Shown: positions 1 to 8,106 of the stretch, piece by piece
How the letters are laid out: each line of letters begins with the position of its first letter
How positions within the stretch are numbered: position 1 is the first letter of the stretch
Assembly (NCBI GenBank): GCA_964637035.1
Contig: CAZWTU010000021.1
Span: 1 to 22,468 of the forward strand
DNA: 22,468 bases
Origin: CAZMMV01 sp964637035
GTDB taxonomy: Bacteria; Bacillota; Clostridia; Tissierellales; Tissierellaceae
Direction: 5' to 3'
The notes under the pieces: generated by a model
Databases searched by the model: none
What the model was told of the DNA's origin: nothing
What the model saw: the letters and a program-made list of their open reading frames with translations, nothing else
Program-made: the position numbers and the translations under genes

Positions 1-1144
1 CCATCCATTTTTCATGAGCATTTATAGCATTATCTATTATCTCCAATATTTCACTGTCAGCTAAATCATTCTTACCACCACTTAGTTTGTGCATCATATC
101 TTTGGTTGCCTTAGATAATTTTTGATCTATTAAAGAAATTGTCTCTGAATACTTCTTGCTAATCAAAGCATCTTCATGTATTTCAATAGTCATACCACTA
201 AGTTTCTCTGCATCAACACTAGAAGAATCCATTGCTGTGTGTATTTCATCTGTAGCCATCGTAATTCCCGACATTGAATTATTTATATTTTTAATATTAT
301 CTATAGTACCTTCTAGCATATTTACATTTCCTCTGATAGTATCAACAACATTGTCAATTTGTTCACTCATTTTATCAGTAGATTCAATAGTTCTTTCCAT
401 GCTTTGTTCTCCATCATTTGCAACTATTTTAATGTTTTCTACAAATGAATTCATTCCTTGAAGGTTTGTCTTTGTATCATCAGATAATTTTCTTATTTCC
501 TCTGCTACCACCGCAAATCCCTTTCCATGCTCCCCTGCCCTTGCTGCCTCAATTGAAGCATTAAGCGCTAAAAGGTTTGTTTGATCTGCTATTGCATTTA
601 CACCTTTTACTATTTCATTTATACTCTCTGTCATTTGAACCAATTGTTCTATTTGTGATTTCATAGTATTTGCATCTCTTAAAACTTCTTCTTTTAAGTC
701 TGCTACAGTTAACAATTGATTTAATCCTTCATTATTACTTTTAACTAGTTCTTCTGAAGAACTTGAAAGTTCATTCAATGTATCAGCTGCTTCAGCAACT
801 GTGGAGTTTACTTGTGTCATACTTGCATTTGTTTGTTCCACTATTGCAACATTCGATTCACTTAGATTAGCCATTTCCTCTGAAAATGATATCAGCCTTT
901 CAGCTATAAAACCCATAGAAACATCTAAACTACTAAGTTCTGTTGTTGCATTTAAAATTTCTTTTCCTGAAGAAGCCATTTGTTTTTCACTTTCAAATAA
1001 TTTATTGAACAATACCAACAATTCTTTGTGAATAGGATAGTCTACACAAGGTTCTTCGCCTGTATGTTCTCCGTTCATTATTCCATCTACATGTTTTATA
1101 ATACATTCTGCTTCAAAGCATGGTTTTCTTTTAAATATAGACAA
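1..1144 (-). CDS. Soluble methyl-accepting chemotaxis protein, 3' end outside window
   Basis: Cytoplasmic chemoreceptor signalling to CheA/CheW. My translation is open for 381 residues from a TTG at 1144-1142. GGGGG lies 7 nt upstream of it and an in-frame TAA lies 12 nt upstream, so this start is well fixed. The highly conserved receptor hairpin tip is at residues 185-220 (IADQTNLLALNASIEAARAG followed by GKGFAVVAEEIRKL). No membrane segment is present. The N-terminal ~55 residues contain a C-x4-C-x3-H pattern and a PIHKELL stretch, which I remember from clostridial soluble receptors. At the cut edge A-H377-EKWM looks like the start of a C-terminal CZB-type (chemoreceptor zinc-binding) domain, whose remaining ligands lie outside the window. 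The receptor class is certain; the zinc domain is inferred from its first few residues. Confidence 0.93.
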   Translation of the reverse strand, partial: MSIFKRKPCFEAECIIKHVDGIMNGEHTGEEPCVDYPIHKELLVLFNKLFESEKQMASSGKEILNATTELSSLDVSMGFIAERLISFSEEMANLSESNVAIVEQTNASMTQVNSTVAEAADTLNELSSSSEELVKSNNEGLNQLLTVADLKEEVLRDANTMKSQIEQLVQMTESINEIVKGVNAIADQTNLLALNASIEAARAGEHGKGFAVVAEEIRKLSDDTKTNLQGMNSFVENIKIVANDGEQSMERTIESTDKMSEQIDNVVDTIRGNVNMLEGTIDNIKNINNSMSGITMATDEIHTAMDSSSVDAEKLSGMTIEIHEDALISKKYSETISLIDQKLSKATKDMMHKLSGGKNDLADSEILEIIDNAINAHEKWM

Positions 1145-1211
1145 CTTATTTCCCCCTTATATTCAATTTTATCATATTATTAGATACTATATCATATTAT
1201 GGAATATTATA

Positions 1212-1346
1212 TTAAAATTTCTTTGCTAATATTTCAAGATTATCTCCATCTACTCTATAAACTGTCCACTCATCCATAGGCACTGCACCTATGCTTTTGT
1301 AAAATCTTATAGAAGGTTGATTCCATCTTTTTGCTTTGTATCTATG
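1212..1346 (-). pseudogene. C-terminal remnant of a GNAT acetyltransferase
   Basis: Reading the minus strand into the TAA at 1214-1212 gives WNQPSIRFYKSIGAVPMDEW and then TVYRVDGDNLEILAKKF. The N-Q-P-S-I-x-F-Y-K-S-x-G-A run is typical of the last third of GNAT N-acetyltransferases, where the alpha4 Tyr lies. Upstream of the Trp codon (1325-1323) only about seven non-family residues follow, with no start codon or ribosome binding site, and the acetyl-CoA-binding region is missing. It is therefore a decayed or deletion-truncated gene. It is not part of the intact acetyltransferase at 1428-1961, which ends differently. Confidence 0.7.
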
Positions 1347-1384
1347 GTTTTTCCCAAAAAATCAACTCCTACCATCAATTTAAT

Positions 1385-1426
1385 CTGAAAAACAATCTAC
1401 AAATATATTTGTAGATTATTTTTCAG
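1385..1426 (-). terminator. 21-bp palindrome, probable terminator of the acetyltransferase gene
   Basis: Arms 1385-1405 and 1406-1426 are complementary at 20 of 21 positions. Read on the minus strand, the core stem AATCTACAAAT/ATTTGTAGATT is followed by GTTTTTC. This fits an intrinsic terminator directly behind the stop codon at 1430-1428. The outer CTGAAAAA/TTTTTCAG pairs make it unusually long and almost symmetric, so it could act in both directions. Confidence 0.6.
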
Positions 1427-1427
1427 T

Positions 1428-1961
1428 TTATATCTTCTCTAAATCTAAAATCATCTTGTATCGGTCGTGTCCTTTTCCATATTCATCTTTACTAAATTCT
1501 TCAATTATAAATCCAACCTTGTCTTTATAAAGTTTAATTGCTGATTTGTTTTCTGAGTCTACTGTAAGCTCCATATATTTAAATCCTTGTTCCTTTATAC
1601 TTTTAGCTATTGTTACTAAAAAGTGGTATCCAAGTCCTTGTCCTCGATACTCTTCAGATATTGCATAATCATACAGATAGCATTTATCAACATCTTCCCA
1701 ACTTCTCATAAATATCGCCAAGCCAATAATCTTTTTCTTATTTCCTTCTTTCAAAAGGTATACATTACCATGACGTATCTGAGGAACTAATCCCCACTCA
1801 TCCATTCCAAGTTCTCCAAATATACCCAATCCGAAATTTACCATCCTTTTTAGTATTTTAAGATCGTAATCTTGAACTAAATATACCTTTAAGTTCTCAA
1901 TTTCTCCTTCTATATTATCTACTACTTTCTTTGGCAATGCCCAAACTTCTTCTAAATACAT
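1428..1961 (-). CDS. GNAT family N-acetyltransferase
   Basis: Predicted acetyl-CoA-dependent N-acetyltransferase of 177 residues; the substrate cannot be told from sequence. The pyrophosphate-binding motif A is R-G-Q-G-L-G at residues 106-111, after the beta4 strand YLYDYAISEEY. The closing part ELTVDSENKSAIKLYKDKVGF carries the usual N-x-x-A-x-x-L-Y-x-x-x-G-F signature. The N-terminal ~60 residues are not typical of the minimal fold. The ATG at 1961 has AAAGGA 8 nt upstream. A 107-nt gap separates it from the D-cysteine desulfhydrase-like gene, so it may have its own promoter, though I found no convincing one. A palindromic terminator follows the stop. Confidence 0.88.
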   Translation of the reverse strand: MYLEEVWALPKKVVDNIEGEIENLKVYLVQDYDLKILKRMVNFGLGIFGELGMDEWGLVPQIRHGNVYLLKEGNKKKIIGLAIFMRSWEDVDKCYLYDYAISEEYRGQGLGYHFLVTIAKSIKEQGFKYMELTVDSENKSAIKLYKDKVGFIIEEFSKDEYGKGHDRYKMILDLEKI

Positions 1962-2068
1962 ATACTCATTCCTTTACTATTCATATAATCATCTACTTAC
2001 ATAATTACCTATTCCCATAAAAATACAAATTTAAACATTTGCATGTTTTTTATTATAAATACTACAAT

Positions 2069-3049
2069 TTATAATAAGGTTCTGGAATATTCATTCCAAC
2101 CAAATATACCTCCAGTATGAATAAATAATATATTTTCACAGCCTGCAAAGCTTCCTTTTTTAATTTCATTTACCATTCCATACATAGCTTTACCTGTGTA
2201 TACTGGGTCTAATACTACTCCCTCTGTCCTTGCAAAATTACTAATGAAATCTATTTCTTCTTGTATGCTAAGGGCATAACCTTTTCCTACATATCCATCG
2301 AAAATATTAATATCTGTCTTTTTTATATTTATTTTTTTATGTGTATAGTTTGCTATCTCATCTAATAATCCCAATATGACTTTTTTAAAGTATTCTGCGT
2401 CACTTGAAACATTTACCCCATATATCTTAGCTTTTTTACTGGCTATATGATTCCTATAAAATAATCCTGCATATGTTCCTCCTGAACCTACGGGAAGTAC
2501 TATAGCATCAAAATTAACATTCATTGCAATTTCTTGTTTTTCTATTTCTTGCATTGCATTAATATATCCAAAAGAACCAATTCCATTTGAAGCACCTTCG
2601 GGTATTATATATGCATTATGTCCATCTTTATATAAATTGCTTTTTATTTCTTCCATTATCTCTGCTCTGCTATTTGAATATTGTTCTGATGAAATTAGTT
2701 TTATTTTAGCTCCCAATATTTTGTCTAAAAAATAATTACCTTCTATTTTTGGATTTTCGTTACCCAAAAGTACAAGATATGCCCCCATACCCAATTTAGC
2801 AGCTAAGGCTGCTGTTGCTCTTGCATGATTGGACCCAATTCCGCCACATGTAACTAAATAGTCACATCCACTTTCTAGAGCTTCTTTAACTGAAAACTCT
2901 AATTTTCTTATTTTGTTTCCAGATATTTCACTCCCCGTTTGATCATCTCTTTTCAAATATATATTTGTATTTAATTCTTCACTTAATTTTTCTAACTTTT
3001 CTATTTTAGTAGGTAAATTTGCAATGTTTAGTTTTTCTGGCATATACAA
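2069..3049 (-). CDS. D-cysteine desulfhydrase-like PLP enzyme
   Basis: Fold-type II PLP enzyme of the ACC deaminase/D-cysteine desulfhydrase family, 326 residues. It probably breaks D-cysteine into pyruvate, ammonia and sulfide. The PLP lysine is K46 in SGNKIRK (43-49), the S-N-H catalytic loop is at 73-75, and a Gly-rich phosphate cup VGSGGTYAG follows. Two positions separate the subfamilies. ACC deaminases have Glu in DPVYEGK and Leu in HLGG; here they read DPVYTGK and HTGG, as in D-cysteine desulfhydrases. The start is TTG at 3049-3047, with AGGA 10 nt upstream; the ATG six bases later would sit 16 nt from it. It lies 72 nt after lplA with a hairpin between, so it is probably in the same operon. 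D-amino-acid substrates other than cysteine remain possible. Confidence 0.85.
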   Translation of the reverse strand: MYMPEKLNIANLPTKIEKLEKLSEELNTNIYLKRDDQTGSEISGNKIRKLEFSVKEALESGCDYLVTCGGIGSNHARATAALAAKLGMGAYLVLLGNENPKIEGNYFLDKILGAKIKLISSEQYSNSRAEIMEEIKSNLYKDGHNAYIIPEGASNGIGSFGYINAMQEIEKQEIAMNVNFDAIVLPVGSGGTYAGLFYRNHIASKKAKIYGVNVSSDAEYFKKVILGLLDEIANYTHKKINIKKTDINIFDGYVGKGYALSIQEEIDFISNFARTEGVVLDPVYTGKAMYGMVNEIKKGSFAGCENILFIHTGGIFGWNEYSRTLL

Positions 3050-3084
3050 TTTAGTCGCATCCTTTTCATTTATTATTTTTTGCT

Positions 3085-3120
3085 ATAACGCCCCTAGCTA
3101 ACAATCACTAAGGGCATTAT
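3085..3120 (-). other. RNA hairpin between lplA and the desulfhydrase gene
   Basis: On the minus-strand RNA, ATAATGCCCTTAGT (3120-3107) pairs with GCTAGGGGCGUUAU (3098-3085) over all 14 positions. Three of the pairs are U-G wobbles. Those three become A-C mismatches on the plus strand, so the fold belongs to the minus transcript. It starts 1 nt after the lplA stop. The 3' flank is A-rich rather than U-rich, so it is not a classical intrinsic terminator. mRNA processing, 3'-end protection or expression balancing within the operon are alternatives. Confidence 0.55.
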
Positions 3121-3121
3121 A

Positions 3122-4117
3122 TTAAAATATTAAATCTAAAAGTTCCTCTTGTGTTATATTTCCAAAATATTTATCTAGTGACTCATCATCTATAGTAGAT
3201 TTTACTGCCTGTTTTTCATAATTTAACCCATTTAATTTTTCTCCTAAAATTGAAACATCTTTTGAACCAAAGAAATCCCCATATATAGTTGTTTCACATA
3301 TAATACCATCTACTACATTAAATCTAATATCTATACTTCCAAATGGAAATCTCTTGTAATTCTTATATTCAAACTTTGGACTGCTTCCATAATTCCATTC
3401 CCATGTAGAATATTTCTCATCGTATAATTTATCTATGTTTTTTAGGTCATCATCACTTAGTTTATACTCTACTGGTTCCATGTCTGCCATAGAGAAAATA
3501 GCATTTAAAAGAATTTCTTTAAACTTATATACATCTACATCGTCCTTCATATATGGTTTGATGTTTGTAACTCTACTCTTTACAGATTTTACTCCTTTTG
3601 ATTCAATCTTATCTTGTTTTACATTTAAAGCTTTGGAAAGCACTTCCAAATCAGTGTCAAATAAAAGCGTTCCATGATTTAACACTCTCTTTTTCCAAAC
3701 AGATTGAGCAATCCCTGAAAATTTCTTGCCATCTATTGTCATATCATTTCTTCCGGACAATTCACAGTTAACTCCAAGTTTTTGTAAGGATTTAACTATA
3801 GGGATATTATATTTTTGAAAGTCGATTTTACCTTCACCAGTATCAAGAGTTAATATACTAAAATTCAAATTCCCTAAATCATGATATACTGCTCCCCCTC
3901 CTGTTATTCTTCTAACTATTTTTATATTGTTGTCATCTGTATAATCTTTGTTAATCTCTTCTAAAGTATTTTGATTCTTCCCAACTATTATTGCAGGTCC
4001 ATTTATCCATAATATAACATACTCCTCATTAGGGCTTATTTCTAGATGCTTAAAACAATATTCTTCAAAAGCAAGGTTATAATGTGGATTGTTTGAATTA
4101 TTTACTATATATTTCAT
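3122..4117 (-). CDS. lplA: Lipoate-protein ligase A
   Basis: Activates lipoate with ATP and attaches it to lysines of 2-oxoacid dehydrogenase E2 or glycine-cleavage H proteins in the cytoplasm. The protein is 331 residues, the usual LplA length. The signature R-R-I-T-G-G-G-A-V-Y-H-D is at 69-80, followed by LGNLNFS. The lipoyl-AMP lysine region RNDMTIDGKKFSGIAQ is at 123-138, and NHGTLLFDTD at 147-156. A C-terminal accessory domain occupies roughly 250-331. The ATG at 4117 has AGGAGG 5 nt upstream. It starts 18 nt after the beta-CASP gene and so is co-transcribed with it. No lipoyl synthase or octanoyltransferase is nearby, which fits scavenging of lipoate. Confidence 0.94.
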   Translation of the reverse strand: MKYIVNNSNNPHYNLAFEEYCFKHLEISPNEEYVILWINGPAIIVGKNQNTLEEINKDYTDDNNIKIVRRITGGGAVYHDLGNLNFSILTLDTGEGKIDFQKYNIPIVKSLQKLGVNCELSGRNDMTIDGKKFSGIAQSVWKKRVLNHGTLLFDTDLEVLSKALNVKQDKIESKGVKSVKSRVTNIKPYMKDDVDVYKFKEILLNAIFSMADMEPVEYKLSDDDLKNIDKLYDEKYSTWEWNYGSSPKFEYKNYKRFPFGSIDIRFNVVDGIICETTIYGDFFGSKDVSILGEKLNGLNYEKQAVKSTIDDESLDKYFGNITQEELLDLIF

Positions 4118-4135
4118 CTTTCCTCCTATAGAATC

Positions 4136-5770
4136 TTATTTGCCTATGGTTATATTTAAATCCATTAACATATGCTGAATACTGATAAGTTTATTTTTTA
4201 TTCTATCGTATTTCTTAGAAAGCAGTTTTTCATCAACCATATCATCAGATTTATCTATCAAGGCCTTAAATTGATTATATGCCAATTCAAGCTCATTTTC
4301 AATATCTTCCTTTAGCATTGTAGGTTCAATTGTCTTCATTCCTTTTTTGAGTTCAAAGTTATGTTTTTCTATTTTAAATGAATCTCCAAGGTTTGGAATA
4401 ATTGTTTTTATCTTATATAAATGTTCAATTAAAGTTGAAAGAGCTTCTGCTTGTTCTTCTTCTCCATGAACTATAAATATCTTTTTAGGTTTGTTTTCAA
4501 AATTATTTATCCATTCAAGTAACATATTTTGATCTGCGTGCCCTGAAAATCCTTCTAAGGAGTATACTTCTGCCCCTACTTTTATATCCTCTCCTAGTAT
4601 CTTTACATTCTTTACACCATCAAGTAGTATCCTTCCAAGTGTACCATTTGCTTGATATCCTACAAATACCAAGCTATTCCTTTTATCCCATAGATTATGC
4701 TTTAAATGGTGTCTTACTCTTCCTGCTGTTGCCATTCCACTGGATGATATAATTACCTTTGGAAATTGAAATTTGTTTAAGGCCATAGATTCTTCTGTAG
4801 TTTTCGTGTATCTCAGGTTGGTAAATTCAAATGGATTGTCTCCTTTTAATATTAAATCTCTAGCTTCATCATCAAATGAGCTTGAATTTCTCTTAAAAGC
4901 CTCTGTAGCATTTATTGCCATAGGGCTATCCACATAAACTGGTATCTTCATATGTTCTTCTAAGTCTTCATTGTACTCGTAATACTTATTTAACTCATAA
5001 ATTAACTCTTGAGTTCTTCCAACAGCAAACGAAGGTATAATAACTGTACCTCCTCTTAGAGCAGTCTTGTTTATTATATCTATTAGTTGTTTGCTACTAT
5101 CTTGATATGATTTGTGCAATCTATTTCCATATGTTGATTCTATAATTAAGTAATCTGCATCATCTATATATTCTGGACTTTTAATAATTGGTCTATCTGG
5201 CATGCCAAGATCTCCTGAAAATACTATTTTTAAGTCTTCACCTTTTTCTTCTATCCAAAGTTCTACTATCGCAGATCCAAGTATATGTCCAGCATCTTTA
5301 AATCTAACACTGATGTCATCATTTATCTTTATTCTTTGATCGTAAAAATAAGGTTCAAAGTAATTCAAGCTATCTTCGGCATCTTCCATTGTATATAGGG
5401 GTTCTATTGGCGGTTTCCCTGCTCTTTCTCTTTTCCTGTTTTCCCATTCTACATCTGATTCTTGGATTTTAGCACTGTCCTTTAACATTATTTTACATAA
5501 GTCATAGGTAGGATTTGTAGCTATAATCCTTCCTCTGAATCCTTCTTTTACAAGCTTAGGAATTCTTCCACTATGATCTATATGTGCATGTGTTAAAAAT
5601 AATACATCTATTTCTTTTGGATCATATGGAAATTCTTCAAAATTCTGTTTTTCAAGTTCTTTGCTACCCTGAAACATACCACAGTCAATTAATATCTTGT
5701 ATTTATCAGTCTCTACCAGATAATTTGAACCTGTAACAACTTTTGCTGCACCATAAAATTTAATATCCAC
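4136..5770 (-). CDS. Beta-CASP metallo-beta-lactamase RNA hydrolase
   Basis: Predicted zinc-dependent ribonuclease of the CPSF73/Ysh1-like MBL-fold family (COG1236 type), 544 residues. Metal motifs: H-A-H-I-D-H at 61-66, the AGHILGSA histidine at 162 and the SGDLG aspartate at 187. Beta-CASP markers: the acidic residue of IIESTYG (211), the HHLKH region (354-358), FSGHADQ (408-414) and VHGEEE (434-439). S-S-S-G-M-A-T-A-G-R at 342-351 is also typical. The last ~75 residues are charged, helical and not catalytic. The start is GTG at 5770-5768, with GGGGG 7 nt upstream and an in-frame TAG immediately before, so no other start fits. It lies 17 nt behind the flavoprotein gene. The natural RNA substrate is unknown. 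Confidence 0.92.
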   Translation of the reverse strand: MDIKFYGAAKVVTGSNYLVETDKYKILIDCGMFQGSKELEKQNFEEFPYDPKEIDVLFLTHAHIDHSGRIPKLVKEGFRGRIIATNPTYDLCKIMLKDSAKIQESDVEWENRKRERAGKPPIEPLYTMEDAEDSLNYFEPYFYDQRIKINDDISVRFKDAGHILGSAIVELWIEEKGEDLKIVFSGDLGMPDRPIIKSPEYIDDADYLIIESTYGNRLHKSYQDSSKQLIDIINKTALRGGTVIIPSFAVGRTQELIYELNKYYEYNEDLEEHMKIPVYVDSPMAINATEAFKRNSSSFDDEARDLILKGDNPFEFTNLRYTKTTEESMALNKFQFPKVIISSSGMATAGRVRHHLKHNLWDKRNSLVFVGYQANGTLGRILLDGVKNVKILGEDIKVGAEVYSLEGFSGHADQNMLLEWINNFENKPKKIFIVHGEEEQAEALSTLIEHLYKIKTIIPNLGDSFKIEKHNFELKKGMKTIEPTMLKEDIENELELAYNQFKALIDKSDDMVDEKLLSKKYDRIKNKLISIQHMLMDLNITIGK

Positions 5771-5787
5771 CTAATTACCCCCTTTTA

Positions 5788-6972
5788 TTATAATTCAGTA
5801 AAACTACTATCTTCTTTTAGATACTCATCTATATCTATATTAGATACTACTGCATTTCTAATCTTATTCATTTTACTTAAGTCACCAAATAATATAGCCC
5901 CTATTATCTTTCCTTCTCTTGCAAATATCTTATGGTGAATATCCCCTTCTTTGTATTCATAGACTTTTTCATGATTATCTACTATCCCAGCTGAAAACAC
6001 CTTTATATTTCCTATCTGTAGATTGGTGAATATACTCGGATTTTCATATTCATAGGTTTTGCCAGCCATATTCGCTCCAGCAATCTTTCCCTCGGTGTTT
6101 CCAACTGTCCATAGCCCAAGTACTACTTTATCTATTTCCACTACATCGCCTGCTGCGTAAATATTGTCTATATTGGTTTTTAAATGATTATCTACTATTA
6201 TACCCTTATCATATTTTATATCTGTATCTCTTATTAAATCTAAATTTGGTCTAATCCCTGCAGATATCAATATTGCCTCTGTTTCTAATACTCTATCTTC
6301 ATTTAATTTTATACCATCTGCCCTTACTTCTCCAAGTATTTCCTTTGCTTGAGAGTTTAAATATATTTTCAATCCTTCTTCTTCTAATTTCTCTTGTAAG
6401 TTTCTAGATATTTCTTTGTCTAATTGCTTGGGTAGTAGATATGGAGCAAATTCAACTATGCTCACTTCTTTTCCCAATTTTTTCAATGACCAGCCAGCTT
6501 CAAGTCCCAAAAGTCCCCCACCAATCACTGTGATTTTTTTACGATTCTTGAGATAACCTTGCACATAATGTAGATCCTTTAAGCTTCTAAGAGCAAATAC
6601 TCCTTCTTTGAATTTACCTGTTATTGGAGGTATAAAAGGCCTGCTGCCCGTTGCTATTAATAGTTTTTCATAATGTATTTCATAGCTATCATCAAGTACT
6701 ACTTTATTGTTTTCTATATCTATCTTCTCTACAATCTTATTTAAATGAAGCTCTATTTTGTTTTCTATATACCATGCTTCTTTTGCGACTAAAAGTTCTT
6801 CATCTTTAAAATCCTTAGCAATATATTCAGTGAGTTTTGTTCTATAATATGTGAGTACCCCTTCACTGCTTACTAATTTTATTGTGCCTTCTTTATCTAT
6901 CTTCCTTATCTCTCTTATAGCAGCTAATCCTGCTATTCCATTTCCTATTATTAAATATTTTGTCATTTCCAT
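5788..6972 (-). CDS. FAD/NAD oxidoreductase, NADH:rubredoxin reductase-like
   Basis: Two-dinucleotide-fold flavoprotein of 394 residues. It resembles clostridial NADH:rubredoxin oxidoreductase and the N-terminal part of nitrite reductase large subunits. FAD binding: GNGIAG at 10-15, ATGS at 107-110 and AAGD at 273-276. NAD binding: G-G-G-L-L-G at 151-156. No redox-active Cys pair is visible, which argues against a thioredoxin-reductase or coenzyme-A disulfide role. In anaerobes such enzymes pass electrons to rubredoxin for O2 or peroxide detoxification; no rubredoxin is in the window, so the partner is inferred. The ATG at 6972 has AGAGG 7 nt upstream. It is the first gene after the potD terminator and so heads the operon running to lplA. 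Confidence 0.85.
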   Translation of the reverse strand: MEMTKYLIIGNGIAGLAAIREIRKIDKEGTIKLVSSEGVLTYYRTKLTEYIAKDFKDEELLVAKEAWYIENKIELHLNKIVEKIDIENNKVVLDDSYEIHYEKLLIATGSRPFIPPITGKFKEGVFALRSLKDLHYVQGYLKNRKKITVIGGGLLGLEAGWSLKKLGKEVSIVEFAPYLLPKQLDKEISRNLQEKLEEEGLKIYLNSQAKEILGEVRADGIKLNEDRVLETEAILISAGIRPNLDLIRDTDIKYDKGIIVDNHLKTNIDNIYAAGDVVEIDKVVLGLWTVGNTEGKIAGANMAGKTYEYENPSIFTNLQIGNIKVFSAGIVDNHEKVYEYKEGDIHHKIFAREGKIIGAILFGDLSKMNKIRNAVVSNIDIDEYLKEDSSFTEL

Positions 6973-7030
6973 CCATACACCTCTTTATATGTTTTATTGT
7001 TAATTATTACCCATTACATTTGATTTTACA

Positions 7031-7056
7031 CAAAAGCCCTCACTTTTGTGAGGGCT
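7031..7056 (-). terminator. Intrinsic terminator of the pot operon
   Basis: On the minus strand the stem AGCCCTCAC / GTGAGGGCT (9 bp, loop AAAA) is followed by TTTTG. It ends transcription 6 nt after the potD stop codon and separates the pot unit from the oxidoreductase operon. Confidence 0.88.
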
Positions 7057-7061
7057 AATAT

Positions 7062-8105
7062 TTAATTAATAGATTGAAGTTCTGTCCAAATTCTATCATA
7101 TTCAGTTATTATATCTGTTGGGTCTTTAAATATTTCTGTATTCCCTATTACCCTACTTGAAGGATAAGCTACTTCTGAGTTTTTAATATCATCTGGTAAC
7201 ATCTCTATAGCCTCTGTAATGGGCGTAGAATATCCAATATAATCTGTGTTTCTAGCTGCAATATCTGGTCTTGCCATGAAGTTGATAAACTTTTCAGCGC
7301 CTTCCTTGTTTTGATAGGTATTTGGAACTACCATATTATCAAACCAAAGATTTGTTCCTTCTTCAGGTATTACATAAGCAAGATCTGGATTGTCTCTTAT
7401 CATAGCTACTGCATCTCCTGACCATACTACTCCAATTGCTCCTTCTCCACTTACCATGGCACCTTTGATATCATCTCCCATATATGCATATACAAGTGGT
7501 CTTTGTTTGATCAGTTCATCTTTAGCTTGTTCTAGTTCTTCTATATCTCTAGTATTCATAGAGTAACCTAGCTTTTTAAGTGCTATAGCTATAGTATCTC
7601 TTTGACTATTTAACATTATTATTTGATTTTCATACTTTTCATTCCAAAGAATATCCCAACTATCTACCTCTTCATCTACCATAGTTGTATTGTATATTAT
7701 TCCTACAGTGCCCCACATATATGGAACTGAGTATTCATTGTTTGGATCGAAATCAAGATTTAAAAAGTCCTCTCCTACTTTTTCTAAATTAGAAATATTA
7801 TCTTTATCTATTTTCACTAGCATGTCTTCTCTAATCATTCTTTCTATCATATAATCTGAAGGAAAAAGCACGTCATAATTGCTTCCACCTTGCTTTATTT
7901 TAATATACATATCTTCATTTGTCTCGAACATATCGTATTTGACCTTAATACCATATTCTTCTTCAAAATCTTTTAATACTTCTTGATCAATATAATCTCC
8001 CCAGTTATATACATTTATATGTGATTTTTCTTCCCTGCATCCTGTAAGAGTGAGTACCATTATTAAACCCAATCCCATTATCAAAGCTATTTTTTTCATT
8101 TTCAC
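7062..8105 (-). CDS. potD: Spermidine/putrescine-binding lipoprotein PotD
   Basis: Extracellular solute-binding lipoprotein of the polyamine ABC importer. The mature start INVYNWGDYIDQEVLKDFEE and the later PYMWGTVGIIYN and W-S-G-D motifs are typical of PotD/PotF proteins. A short signal peptide ends in the lipobox L-T-G-C, with the lipidated Cys at residue 23 of the chosen start. Three starts compete: GTG at 8114, GTG at 8105 and ATG at 8099. The ribosome binding site AGAGG lies 8 nt before the 8105 GTG, overlaps the 8114 GTG and is 14 nt from the ATG, so 8105 is preferred (347 residues). It begins 1 nt after the potC stop, suggesting translational coupling. It is last in the operon, as is common for potD. 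Confidence 0.93.
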   Translation of the reverse strand: MKMKKIALIMGLGLIMVLTLTGCREEKSHINVYNWGDYIDQEVLKDFEEEYGIKVKYDMFETNEDMYIKIKQGGSNYDVLFPSDYMIERMIREDMLVKIDKDNISNLEKVGEDFLNLDFDPNNEYSVPYMWGTVGIIYNTTMVDEEVDSWDILWNEKYENQIIMLNSQRDTIAIALKKLGYSMNTRDIEELEQAKDELIKQRPLVYAYMGDDIKGAMVSGEGAIGVVWSGDAVAMIRDNPDLAYVIPEEGTNLWFDNMVVPNTYQNKEGAEKFINFMARPDIAARNTDYIGYSTPITEAIEMLPDDIKNSEVAYPSSRVIGNTEIFKDPTDIITEYDRIWTELQSIN

Positions 8106-8106
8106 A

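Noticed and set aside
2024..2046. AAACAT-TTGC-ATGTTT hairpin followed by T residues on the plus strand
   Set aside because: No plus-strand gene precedes it, and on the minus strand the 3' side is A-rich. The six AT-rich pairs could be chance.
6973..7030. Promoter for the oxidoreductase operon
   Set aside because: TTGTGT with TAATAA at 18 nt is the best candidate, but both hexamers are weak; a promoter is expected here yet cannot be placed with confidence.
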